DNA of 64,000 bases from Diplonema papillatum (lineage: Eukaryota; Euglenozoa; Diplonemea; Diplonemida; Diplonemidae), in assembly GCA_030068145.1 (NCBI GenBank), contig JAPJBO010000089.1, positions 124,001 through 188,000 of the forward strand, in the 5' to 3' direction. The notes beneath the pieces are model-generated. The model saw nothing but the letters and a program-made list of their open reading frames with translations. It did not search any database and was not told the origin of the DNA. The translations under genes were made by a program, and so were the position numbers. Shown here one piece after another: positions 51,794 to 62,061 of the stretch (position 1 is the first letter of the stretch; each line of letters begins with the position of its first letter).

Positions 51794-53447
51794 TTACTGG
51801 TCGCTCGTGTCGACGCCAGCGGCATCGTACTCCTTCTCTTCGCTCTTCACTTCGGCTTCGATCAAGCGTTTTTCGACGAGGTTTGGGTCGCCGTCTTCCT
51901 TCAGCTTCTTCGTTTCCTGATACTTGCGGATGAACTGTGCGTGTTCTTCGCGGATCTCGGCTTCGACCATGTCTGCGATGTCGGTCAGGTTCTCCTCCGC
52001 TGGCCAGAACTTCTCGAGCTCGACAATCTGCGAGAAAGAAATGCGTAGTTTTTAGCCACGTGCAATGTGTGAGGACTGAACTGCCCAAGTGGGACCTTCT
52101 GATCATGATCATTTGCCCAATTTGCCACCTGAGGGCTCAGGGTAGTGCGGTCAACGAAAACGCTAGTTTCCCTGTCTACGTTCTCCTACTCTCGCGGTGT
52201 ACGGGTTTGTTCTATTATTTTACTTGCTGGTTGTCGACGAATTGTTTTGTGTTGAGGTGTCATCCAGATGTAAATCGGAAGCGTCAAATTCTACGTCAAA
52301 TTTTGTTAAGCATTGAGTGCTATTAAGTGCAAGTGCCATGAAGGCAGGCGAGTTCTTGCTGTTAAGCAGCGGCTGCCAAAGCTTGCCGTGACACGTACGA
52401 TCAAACGAAGTGGGAAACGAGAAAAGGTTTTGCGCAAAGATTGGGCCCTCTTTTGCCGAGACAGCTACATTCTTGTCGCAGGCCTCGGGACAGCCGGGGA
52501 AAAGGAGGAAAGGAGCGTGCCGCAGTGATAGTTTTCCTGCAGCAAGCGCGTCAGTGCTGGTGTGATGTGACGTCTGGACTGCGCAGCATACCTCTGTGAC
52601 CACGGGTTTCACTTCCTGTCCGGCATCTTCGCTCTTGCTGGTTGCGCTCGCGACGTAGGCCGCCATGCTTTTGTGCATGGTCTCGTTCTGCTTTGCATCC
52701 CTGAAGAACAAGATGGACCGGTACTGCGATCCAATATCGTCTCCCTGTGTTTGTGGTGAGGTGATGAGACAACACTAACAACTCGTCACGAAAGCGGGGA
52801 CCTTTCAGCATAAGGAGTCTTCCTACGTTTCGCTACGTCTTGCGTGCGAGTAGCCTACTAGAGTGAAAGTTCGCTTGAAACTTCGGGGTTTTAAAGTCTC
52901 CGGATGACCTTCGTCGTTATGGGAAGATATGGTAAGAGGATTGCCCTTATTGTCAGACTCGGCGAAAGCGGAGGTGGCGGGTGGTTTAGAGTTGTGTCGG
53001 GAAAGATCAGCTAGGCTAGCTGGATGTTTGAGGCCTGCTAGCGAAAGCGGAGTTTACAAAGGAAACGGGAACGTTTTCCGGCGGCTGCCGCGAGCTTTGC
53101 TGCTGTTGAAACCGAAAAAAACATGCCTGCTGGTGAAGAGACGTGGGGTCGTGACTGTGCCAGAAGACATCGAGGACACTCTCGAGCGACGTGTCGTCCG
53201 GGTCAAAAACGATGTTCAGAACTTCGGCATGCCCTGTGCGTCCCCTCATGACCTGCCCGTATCCAGGGTGGCTCACAAAGCCGCCGCTGTACCCTTGCTG
53301 CACTTTCAAGCGCTTAAAAGTAGCCTCGTCGATGTGCTGCAAGGCCTTCACGAAGTCTCCCATCCCTAATGTAACCTCTTCTTGCCTCGCACGCACCGAG
53401 GCGGCGTGCAAGGCGACAACGACGAAGACGGCGATCACGTTCTTCAT
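51794..53447 (-). CDS. Secreted MsrA-like protein, three exons, catalytic Cys replaced by Asp
   Basis: Exon 1 is 53127-53447 (107 codons), exon 2 52592-52744 (51 codons), exon 3 51794-52027 (77 codons and stop), giving 235 residues. Both introns are phase 0. Intron 1 starts GCATGT, a GC-AG intron, and intron 2 starts GTATGC. Joining the exons restores the family order: GYSGG (52-56), GRTGHAEV (69-76), HDPTSLHQQ then GDDIGSQYRS, and FWPAEE. Residues 1-20 are a signal peptide. The methionine sulfoxide reductase A active site GCFWG reads GDFVK here (Asp31 in place of Cys), and no other Cys is in the protein, so reductase activity is not expected. A dispersed repeat sits in intron 1. Confidence 0.8.
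52858..52922 (+). repeat. Short dispersed repeat (GTTCGCTTGA family) inside MsrA-like intron 1
   Basis: GAGTGAAAGTTCGCTTGAAA followed by CGGGGTTTTAAAGTCTCCGG. It is closely related to 46231-46297. Confidence 0.75.
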
Positions 53448-54340
53448 TTTATCGTTCTTTCTGGGTGTGCTAGGTCCTGTCCCCCCGGCTTCAAATTCGT
53501 GCTTTCAACGGACCATTGTAACCTCCAACATGGAGAAGCTACGGATCCGAAGACCCTAACCCCCCAAGGGAGCAGCTGCCGTCTCCCCGTCATTGACAAG
53601 AGTAGTGGTATTCATTGTTGCGGCCTCCCACCCGTCGGGTAATGTGCCGAACTAGCTAGAAGGGCTGTAGTGCAGCTTTCGCGTATCCTATTTCTGGTCA
53701 ACGGCATCCTTGTCATAGGGCCGCATGTCCGGTAGTGTCATTTTTCGCTTTGCTTAGCCTCGGGTCACTGCGCCCGGCCGCGACGGCAGCCTACAATGCC
53801 AGGTTAGCCTTCTTCGGTGATGTGTACCGAATGTCGAAAACACAAACCAACTACGGCAGGTAGGGTGCCAGGATTTGCAAGTAACTGCCGGTACCGGGAC
53901 TGTCTTTAAGTTGACTCCTCAAACGGGGTTTGGTAGTAGCTAGTGGGAATACAACCGCAAAGCGAGATTGGCGCAAACTGAGCAAACAAAGGTGTTGGTA
54001 CGCACCGGGCACGCCGATGGCTCCTCACGGATGCAATGCAGCGGGCAGGAGGGGGAAGGAGAAAAACGTTGTTGGACGGCAGCACAACACAACGGGATCA
54101 GGCATCGCTGAGTGTGTGTGCCATTCGTTGAGAATCAGCGAACAAAGATCGGCCGGCCCGTGGCCACAGACGAAGCGTTGCACAATAAGATGAAGCACAT
54201 TGAGCAGTACACAGCGTGTTCATAGCGTGGACAACGTCACTTCCAGTAGGAGGGGGAGGAGGGCACTCAGTTGCAAGCCAATGTGTCGTATTATTTTGGA
54301 ATTCTTTGGTGCCCCCCGGCGCACATCCTAAGCACCAGAA
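53448..54340. other. No gene recognised
   Basis: Upstream of the MsrA-like gene. Only short ORFs without motifs. Confidence 0.5.
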
Positions 54341-54510
54341 GGAATAGTTGAGTTGCAGCTCTTGACAACGATAGATGGAAAAAAGAAGGTGTTTTTATTC
54401 TTCGCTTTTTCTCACGAACGGGGGGGTCGGCCCTGCTTTTGGCTTTGTAGGTTCTGCCGACTCCCCAATTCGTGGTCAGCACAAACTCAAGAGGTCTAGT
54501 CAACTATTCC
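54341..54510. mobile_element. MITE-like element, copy 2
   Basis: GGAATAGTTGA at the left end and TCAACTATTCC at the right end are perfect 11-bp inverted repeats. The inside matches 11896-12086. Confidence 0.65.
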
Positions 54511-54554
54511 CTGCAGTATTAGCAAACTTCAAAAAAACGTATCGATTAAACCGG

Positions 54555-54827
54555 TCATAATATTCTATTACCGGCTCGTCGGAATTGAGTTGAAAGTGGA
54601 CGTGCCCCCCGGTGCCTCTTCAAGATGTGGGAGACTTCATGTAGCATCATCTCTACACTATCCCTGTATCGTAGGTGTGCAGAAGGAGAATCTGGATCGT
54701 CGGGGCGTGTCACTTGGGCGACTCCTCTGGATTCTGCTGCGGTTTCCTGCATTGTGCCCACTGAGGGGGTCTTTTGCCCGAAGGGTGGCCAGCGCGAGTC
54801 TGGTGTTGGATACAAACGCAAACGCAT
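54555..54827 (-). pseudogene. Fragment of a WLM (Wss1-like) metalloprotease domain
   Basis: TRPDDPDSPSAHLRYRDSVE leads into MMLHEVSHILKRHRGA. The pattern DDPxxF-x-Y-x-V-x-x-MLHExxH is that of WLM-domain zinc proteases, with HEVSH as the metal-binding HExxH. The expected GPH after the motif is not preserved, and a sensible continuation (HFQLNSDEPVIEYYDRF) lies in another frame. No upstream domain part was found. It is a decayed or partly spliced copy, next to a MITE. Confidence 0.35.
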
Positions 54828-55212
54828 CCATGCAGTGTAGGAGCTGGCCCCGGGAGAGTGCAGGGACCATCTCTCCGGGGAGTTTCCGGTCTCCTCACTT
54901 CTCTTCGTGCTGCTATGGCAGATGTAAGTCGCTCCGGAGGCGCGCTGCAGGTTGCGGCTCTGCTACAATGGGTGGCGTCAATCCATGCCTTGGAGGTGTG
55001 AACCTCACAGGACTACACGACTTTTGAGGTCGTCAGCAGCTGAAGGAGGGGTTTCAAGCAATCATTGGTGACGTCGCCGAGCCCGCGGGGGAAGTGGATG
55101 TCCCCTCCTTTCGCCGAAAAACAGGGCATTCCCTGTGGTTCTCCCGCTCGCATGAAATCCATGTGGCGCGCAGGTTTGCCAAGTTGAAACCAATGCCCTC
55201 ATGCCGGGCACA
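54828..55212. other. No gene recognised
   Basis: Spacer downstream of the acyl-CoA ligase gene. Confidence 0.5.
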
Positions 55213-56910
55213 TCACCCTTCCACGTACTCGTCCCGGAGCGCGTTTTTGCGGACTTTCCCGGTTGCGGTGAGGGGAAACGCTTCGAGGCAGACGACGACG
55301 GTCGGAGTTTTGAAGTGCGCGATTTTGTCGAAGCAGAACGCCTTCACCGACGCGGCGTCAATCGTGCGCCCGGGCCGGGGTATGATGAAAGCGCCGACCT
55401 GCTCTCCGTACACAGGATGGGGCAGGCCGACCACAGCAACATCGGAGATGTCTTCATGCCCGTGGAGGAAAGCTTCGACTTCGGCCGGGTAGATGTTCTC
55501 TCCGCCGCGGATGATCATGTCCTTCTTCCTCCCGACGATGCGGCAATACCCGTCGTTGTCCACCACGGCGAGGTCCCCCGTTCGCATGAAACCGTCTTCC
55601 GTGATGCTTTTCGCCGTTTCCTTCGGCATGTTGAAGTATCCCTTCATCACGCTGTAGCCTTTGGTAAGCAGCTCGCCCACCATGCCTCGCTGCACGATGT
55701 CGTCGTTTCCGTCGACGACCTTGCATTCGAGGTGGCCGTGCACTTTGCCGACCGTTTCGCACTTCAGATGCTTCGGCGCGTCCGAAGGGGTTTGGAACGA
55801 AACGGGGGACGTCTCCGTCATCCCGTAGCAGTTGACAACGTCGACCATCCCGAGTAGCGACTGGACGCGCGACATCACCTCGGGTGGGCAGTTGGACCCG
55901 GCCATGATACCCTTGCGCAGGGTGGAAAAGTCGTACTTTGAAGGGTTCACCTCGGCCTCTTGGAGGACCTGGATGAACATCGTCGGCACTCCGTACAGCG
56001 ACGTGCACTTCATCTCCGACACCGCTCGCAGCGTTTCCGCGGCGTCGAACCCCGGCGAAGGGAACACGAGCGACCCCCCGTTCGTCAGCACCGCGAGCGT
56101 CGCCAAAACGGTGCCGAAGCAGTGGTAAAGGGGCACCGGCACGCAGACGGAGTCTTCCATGGAGTATGAGAGTCCCTTGCCGACTAAGTACCCGTTATTT
56201 AAGATGTTATGGTGCGTCAGCGTCGCGGGCTTCGGCAGGCCGGTGGTGCCGGAGGTAAACTGTATGTTCGCCGCATCGTGCGGGCTGATCCTGCCGGTGG
56301 CGGCCTCTAGCGACGCGGCGGCGCGCGGCGTGACGGCCACGCGGATGTCGTCGAGCCTCGGCACGCCGTCCAAACGGGCCGAATTGATGGAGAACACGTG
56401 CTCCAGCGACGGGATCTCTTCGCAGCTGACCCGCCCGCGCCGGCTCTGGTTGGCAAGGTCCGGCAGCACCGTGTTGAGCAACCCGGCGTAGTCTGACGTC
56501 TTGAAGCGGTCTGTCACAACGAGGCCCTTGCACCCGACTGAATGCAGGGCGTGCGCAAGCTCCGTTGACCGATACGCCGGGTTGATATTCACCAAAATCA
56601 AGCCAATCCGGTGGCACGCAAACTGCGTGAGGATCCACTCGTAGTAGTTCGGGAGCCAGACCCCTACCCTGTCACCCTGTTCGTACCCCAGCGCTAGAAG
56701 CCCGGCCGCTACTTCATCGACGTCCTTGCTGAAGGCGGCGTACGTCTTCTGCACCCGCTGCTCGCTGAAGGTCACGAAGAGCGACTCCGGGTGGCGCTTC
56801 GCGTTCTCCGCCAGCTGCCCGAAAATGTGCCGATCAAGCAGGGGCACCGTCGTGGGCCCGTGCAGGTGCGAGATGCCCGCGGTGCACAGGCGCGCCGCGT
56901 TCCGACGCAT
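55213..56910 (-). CDS. Medium-chain-type fatty acyl-CoA ligase (ACSF2-like), probably mitochondrial
   Basis: 565 residues, full length for the AMP-forming ligase family. It activates a fatty acid with ATP and CoA, by family knowledge. Motifs in order: the ATP-binding IQFTSGTTGLPK (216-227), YGMTETSPV, the TGDLAVVDNDG motif with the hinge GRKKDMIIRGGENIYPAEVE, and the catalytic Lys in TATGKVRKNALRDEY near the end. The N-terminus MRRNAARLCTAGISH fits a mitochondrial presequence, and there is no SKL-type peroxisomal end. After GLPK the usual Gly is Pro. The overall pattern is closest to ACSF2-like enzymes. Single exon. A short displaced copy of its 5' coding part lies upstream at 57179-57296. 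Confidence 0.88.
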   Translation of the reverse strand: MRRNAARLCTAGISHLHGPTTVPLLDRHIFGQLAENAKRHPESLFVTFSEQRVQKTYAAFSKDVDEVAAGLLALGYEQGDRVGVWLPNYYEWILTQFACHRIGLILVNINPAYRSTELAHALHSVGCKGLVVTDRFKTSDYAGLLNTVLPDLANQSRRGRVSCEEIPSLEHVFSINSARLDGVPRLDDIRVAVTPRAAASLEAATGRISPHDAANIQFTSGTTGLPKPATLTHHNILNNGYLVGKGLSYSMEDSVCVPVPLYHCFGTVLATLAVLTNGGSLVFPSPGFDAAETLRAVSEMKCTSLYGVPTMFIQVLQEAEVNPSKYDFSTLRKGIMAGSNCPPEVMSRVQSLLGMVDVVNCYGMTETSPVSFQTPSDAPKHLKCETVGKVHGHLECKVVDGNDDIVQRGMVGELLTKGYSVMKGYFNMPKETAKSITEDGFMRTGDLAVVDNDGYCRIVGRKKDMIIRGGENIYPAEVEAFLHGHEDISDVAVVGLPHPVYGEQVGAFIIPRPGRTIDAASVKAFCFDKIAHFKTPTVVVCLEAFPLTATGKVRKNALRDEYVEG

Positions 56911-57039
56911 CGGACCTTTTTTCTGTCCTGTTTTGCGCTGCTCTCTTTTTCCTGCGGGAACCCGGTTCGTGTTTGCAACGAGCGTCTATGTATGGGGCCA
57001 GTTATCCCGTGTAATAACTTTCTCCTCGGGGTCCTTTAA

Positions 57040-57319
57040 TAGTTCGGTCAGAGAGTGGTTGTGTCGCCAGTGGCGCGTACTTTCAGTTCTAGTGGCGTAC
57101 TTGACTGCATCTGTACTGGCATACTTAAATTTAAGTCGGCAGTGGCGTTTAACTTTTATCAGGTGAGACCCTTCGTCGGCCCGCCACTTCGTCGACGTCC
57201 CTGCTGAAGGCTGTGTACGTCTTCTGCACCCACTGCTCGCTGAAGGTCACGAAGAGCGACTCCGGATGGCGCTTCGCGTTCTCCGCCAGCTGCCCGTCTC
57301 TCCATCAGTAGGGTAAAAT

Positions 57320-57356
<37 letters not shown>

Positions 57357-57570
57357 GGGTGAACAATCTAACCCTTAGACAATTCTGCTTGTCTAGGTTA
57401 GGAAGAGCCGATATCGAAGGATCAAAAGCAACGTCGCTTGCTAGGTCAGTCAGCAGTTGTGTCGCCAGTGGCGTGTATTTTCAGTTGTAGTGGCTGCATC
57501 AGGACTGGCATACGTAAATTCGGCGTGTAACTTTCATCAGGTGAAAGACCCTTGGCATAGTTCAGGGTAG
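57040..57570. repeat. Direct duplication flanking a displaced piece of the ligase gene
   Basis: About 57055-57170 and 57455-57570 are related (TTGTGTCGCCAGTGGCG, ACTGGCATAC, AACTTTCATCAGGTGA). Between them, 57179-57296 copies codons about 30-70 of the ligase gene (compare 56705-56821), about 470 bp upstream of the original. Confidence 0.75.
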
Positions 57571-57572
57571 TC

Positions 57573-58907
57573 GAAGGCCTGACAATCACACTAATGCAAC
57601 AAATCGGAGACGGCGGCGTTCTTCGACGGCGGCAGTCGGGGGAACGGGACCAACGGCGCGGTCGCGGGAGCCGGGGCGGTCTTCTACGACAAAGGCGTCA
57701 AGCAGTGGGAAGTTGAGAAGCCCATTGCCGGGAGAGCGACGAACAACGTGGCGGAATACGTCGGGTTCGTCAGCGTGTTGGCGAGGTTGCTGCGGGACCC
57801 CGTGCCGCCGACACCCCGCACCATCGTCGTCAAGGGCGACAGCGAACTGGTCATTGGTCAGATAAAGGGCACGAAGAGGTGCAACGAAACACTCCGGCTA
57901 TTCTACGACCAGGCGCAGAACCTGTTGGCGAAGCTGCACGACCGACGGACGACGATCGAGCCGGTGCACATTCCTCGCGAGCTCAACAAGGATGCGGACG
58001 AACTGTCCAACCGCGCCATGGACACCGCACAGCGACAGGCGGCACAGGCCTACAGCGACTCGGCGACCGCGAAAGGGTGGGCGATGAGGACCGCGCTGAG
58101 CAGGTTGGGCAAGATTGCGCGCGTGAAAGCCGTCCACCCGGCCCTCGAGATGCGCGTCAACCACCTCACCAGCCTCGGGGGACCCATCCTCCAGGGCCTC
58201 AACAAACGGCCGCAGATCAACAACCGGGAGGCCTTCGAAGCGGTGATGCGGGCGTTCGAAGTCGCCGCCGTACGGCACGTGCCCAAAAAGATGGCGAACA
58301 AAGGACGGGGCGACCAGGGCGGCCACTGGGAGAAGGCGGGTGTCCTGACCGGCAGCTTCCGACCCCAGGCCCATTACCCACGGGGGTGGCAACACAGCGG
58401 CGAGAAGTGGAAGGCACGGGCAAGACACGACCGGGCGACGCACCGTCGCGCACGCGGCGGCGGCAGCCGCCACCTTTGGGACGTCCTAGCGAACGCCGAG
58501 AAGAAGAAAGCCGACGCGCAACGGGCGGGGTGCAGACCGGGATCGTCAACCAACCGCCCGACAGCGGCTGCAGCGGCAGCAACAGCGGCAGCGACATCGA
58601 CAGCGGCGACGTCGTGAGGACGCACGGAAGGACCCGCGGCACAGCACCAGTCCGGGGGGGGATGGCCGTGAAACCCTCCCCCGGGATGACGAAGGCCGGG
58701 GAGAACCGGGGGCAGTGAAGTAACGAAGCCCGCGAACGGTGGGTGGTGACCCCTCCGAACAGTCTCCCTGGCCCTGGCCCACGCCTGATGCCGCAACCCC
58801 TTAACCCGGGCGGCGGCGCTTTGGCATGAGCCAGGAACCTCAAGGGGAGCAGCGCGAGAGGCATCATCCACGCTTCAAAGGCCCACACACTAATGCAACA
58901 AATTTAC
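57573..58907 (+). mobile_element. LINE-like RNase H element, continuous copy
   Basis: The plus strand reads through an RNase H domain (FFDGGSRGNGTNGAVAGAGA; GRATNNVAEYVGF; KGDSELVIGQIKG; IPRELNKDADELSN) into a basic Ala/Arg-rich tail, then about 270 bp of 3' region. Compared with 25.6-26.3 kb it lacks some 300 bp just before the RNase H domain. CACACTAATGCAACAAAT lies at both borders, as at the 22-26 kb locus. No reverse transcriptase is present, as in a 5'-truncated LINE. Confidence 0.6.
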
Positions 58908-59545
58908 AGACCCTTGGTCGGCAGCAACGAGCCGACGATGGTTGTGGCAGTAGTGGCAGTTCTGGTATACCTTAATGAACTGGAGTTGATGGCTTCATAC
59001 CACAGTACGAGTACGCGCGTCGTGTGCCTACGAGAGCCCAGGATTCAGGCTTGGGATGTTATCTGCAGCCGGTGAGCCTGAACAAGGTGCGCCAACACCG
59101 TGCGCCGAGGGAAGGTCCCCCCCCTTACAAAACCAGAGGCCCCAATACTCAAAGTCCTTTCGCTTGACCCTTGGCCAGAATCGCGGCCCGACCCCCTTTC
59201 CACCAGCAACAAACGTGCGGCCGCACAGCGATTGAAGGGCTGCGTTTCATGCTGGTAATGCAGCCTGATTCCCATTCTTTTTTGCAATGCAGGTCAGGGC
59301 GATGGCGGTGCCTTCTCAAACTTGTCGGGTGTTGAGTCTGCCAAACACCCAGTGGGCCCCACGCAAAGTTTTCGTGACTGGGCGAGCATCGTTGATACCA
59401 GTGCAAAAAGGCAAGAGAGAGTGAGGGCATTCAAACTCTTCTTCTAGAGCTCGAACTAGCTCACACTGACAGGCGACCGATGTCGCTGCCGAAGGGTAAA
59501 CCGTCGCATCGACTTGTACACCCGGCGCTAAACCCGTTGGCGAAG
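58908..59545. other. No gene recognised
   Basis: Only short ORFs. The first 70 bp repeat words from the left flank of the RNase H element (AGACCCTTGGTCGGC, GTGGCAGT). Confidence 0.5.
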
Positions 59546-59547
59546 CC

Positions 59548-59960
59548 TTCCGGGGGGTTGCGGCGGGTTGACGATGCCCTCCGGGGGCTTTCGGCGGGTT
59601 GCGGCGGGTTGGCGATGCCTTCCGGGGGGTTGCGGCGGGTTGGCGATGCCTTCCGGGGGGTTGCGGCGGGTTGGCGATGCCTTCCGGGGGGTTGCGGCGG
59701 GTTGGCGATACCCTCCGGGGGGTTGCGGGCGGGTTGCGGCGGGTTGGCGATGCCTTCCGGGGGGTTGCGGCGGGTTGGCGATGCCTTCCGGGGGGGGTGC
59801 GACGGGTTGGCGATGCCTTCCGGGGGGTTGCGGCGGGTTGGCGATACCCTCCGGGGGGTTGCGGCGGGTTGGTGATGCCTTCCGGGGGGGGTGCGGCGGG
59901 TTGGCGGTACCCTCCGGCGGGTTGCGGCGGGTTGCGGCGGGTTGCGGCGGGTTGGCGATC
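59548..59960. repeat. 31-bp G-rich minisatellite
   Basis: About 12 units of a 31-bp repeat with cores TTGGCGATGCCTTCC and GGGGGGTTGCGGCGGG. It is open in all three plus frames and in a minus frame only because of periodicity. Each unit carries G6 and other G-runs, so G-quadruplexes are possible on the plus strand. Confidence 0.9.
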
Positions 59961-61762
59961 TGAGGCTGTGTCATACTTGCGCTCGTCGGTATTGTGAAAT
60001 GCGCGTCACACTGGCACTAACGAGGGGATACACCTGGACACGCCTCTGCGCCCAAAACTCGCGCAGGTCTGCAGCAGTCTCCATTTGGCACATTCCTCAA
60101 CCACGACAGCCGGGAGCGGTGATGAGAACCACACTATCGCCTATTTATGATTTACAGCCGGCGGCTTCCTCGAATATTTTGCACAAAGCAGGGGTGCTTG
60201 TTCGGAAAGAAAGCAAATGGCACGCGCAGAAGAGACACAAGTTGTAGACGGTGTACAACGGAACGCATGCGAAGGTAGGAGACCAGAAATGAATGAAGAA
60301 GAAAAAGACGGCGTGGACGAAGGAACTCCCACTGTTTGCGGAGCAGGCACGGGCTAAAAAAGCAACCACAAATAAAGCACTAAGAGAAAGGAGGCGATAG
60401 AAAACGTATGCTTTTGTCGCTGGCCTTGACAGATGGAGCAGAGGGTGTTTTCGTTGAACGCTTACGCCCGGCACTAAGTCTGGAGCTGCCTATGTTCGGG
60501 TGGCTGCAGCACATTATGCTCTTGTTGCGACAGGGGTATTATTCTTTTACAGTGAACCGGTGCCGTTCATCCCACCTTTAAGACCCAACTGTGCTACGCC
60601 TGCTCTTGCCAGACGCTCGCGTCCAGCATTGTGCGATGCGTTGTTGCAATAGTCGGGAGTCATCGGATCATGATGAGTACCACATTGGTGCCAACCTTTC
60701 TGCTACCTGACAGCTAAAGCTGTAAACTCGTTGTGATTTGAAGCTGGCTGCTTCCTCGAGTAGTTCCTACAAAAAGCAGGTGCTCCAGGTAGCTTGGGAG
60801 GAGTTATCTAGTCGCCAGACCAGTTTCGGTCAGAAAGCCGGTCCCGTAACAAAGAGAGAGAAAGACACAAAGAGCTTCGGGTTGATTTCTCACGGCTGTT
60901 CGCGTTTTCCGCTCGCCCCTTTTTTTTGGATTGCCTGCGACGGGGGGCTACTGCTTCTTTGGATGAGAAGGATAGCATGGCGTCACTAGAGTGATACCTG
61001 AGAGCTACGAGTTCCGCACACGGCACGGTGACTGCAAGACCAGGCGACCAAGAGAAGGAGGGGGACGCGACCCAGAGACCCGGGCTAAGTAGCCTGGAAC
61101 TAGTGCGATGGACGCTTCGGAGGGGCTCACGCACTCAAAGTTCGACTTATACGCACGCAGCATGGTGACTGCCGACGGCGGCGATGCGGGTAAGAGGCCA
61201 CCCTCCACTACGGCCCACGCAAATGGCCGGAGATCGCCCCAAGGATGAAAGCAAATGACCAACGCGCGGCACAAGGACGACTACCAATGTCCGAAGAACG
61301 GAGCTATACTGAGTGCCCATGGTCAAAGAATGGCGCCAGAACGACTGCAGATGGCCAAAGAACGGCGCCAGAATGACTGCCAATAGCCAAAGAGCGGCTC
61401 AAGAAAGACCACATAGGCCGCCAACAACTATCTGGAAGCCTCTATTCTACCCTCAGCCGGGCAAACCTGCTGCAAGAATTCATGGAGGCGCCGCCCAGTA
61501 ATTTGTTCGACGGAGGCTAGGACGGGGTGCAGTGATCTGACTACGAATTAGTCTTTTGTGTGGTCGACCTTTTTTTGTGTTCCCAACAATCCCGTCTGGG
61601 ATTTTCTGGGTACGGTACATCCAGGTGGAGAAGACCGTTTGTCGCAATAAACCTGTTGACCAACATACTGGTGGCACTGCTGCAGCCAGCAGCCCATCAC
61701 GCCGAGCAGAGAGTAGACCGTGATGAAGTACTTTGGGTGCATGATACCACCAACGGGGAAAA
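59961..61762. other. No gene; repeat debris
   Basis: Contains pieces of the GTTGAACGCTTACGCC...TTTCCTACAAA repeat at 60158-60205 and 60455-60792, the latter apparently interrupted by about 200 bp. Near 61300-61400, an AGAATGGCGCCAGAACGACTG-like segment is repeated about three times. Confidence 0.5.
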
Positions 61763-61794
61763 GGTGAGGAATTCCTCATGAGGAATTCCTCACC
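61763..61794. repeat. 32-bp perfect palindrome
   Basis: Two GAGGAATTCCTC palindromes joined by AT within GGT...ACC give a perfect 32-bp inverted sequence. A third, one-base-changed GAGGAACTCCTC follows at 61822-61833 after a T-rich spacer. Confidence 0.9.
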
Positions 61795-62061
61795 CTCTTT
61801 TTTCCAGTCTCTTTTTTTTTTGAGGAACTCCTCGCACTTTCTCGTTAGCGGGAGCTCTGCTTTCGTCCGGCACGAAAACCAGGCTTACCTAAGGGTTTCG
61901 TGTTTCGCGCTTCTGCGTGGCAGCCTTCTTGGGTAGTTCCCGTTTGTTTGTACGTGCCGGGGGAGGATTAGCCTGTTAGTGAGTGATAGTGAGTGAATAT
62001 GATCGGTAGGCTAATCTTCTCCCAAACACGCTGCCAGCGTTCTCTTTCGTGTTTACAATTA

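Noticed and set aside
59548-59997. Gly/Val-rich proteins of about 130 residues
   Set aside because: All three frames of a 31-bp minisatellite are open; no start context or non-repeat domain.
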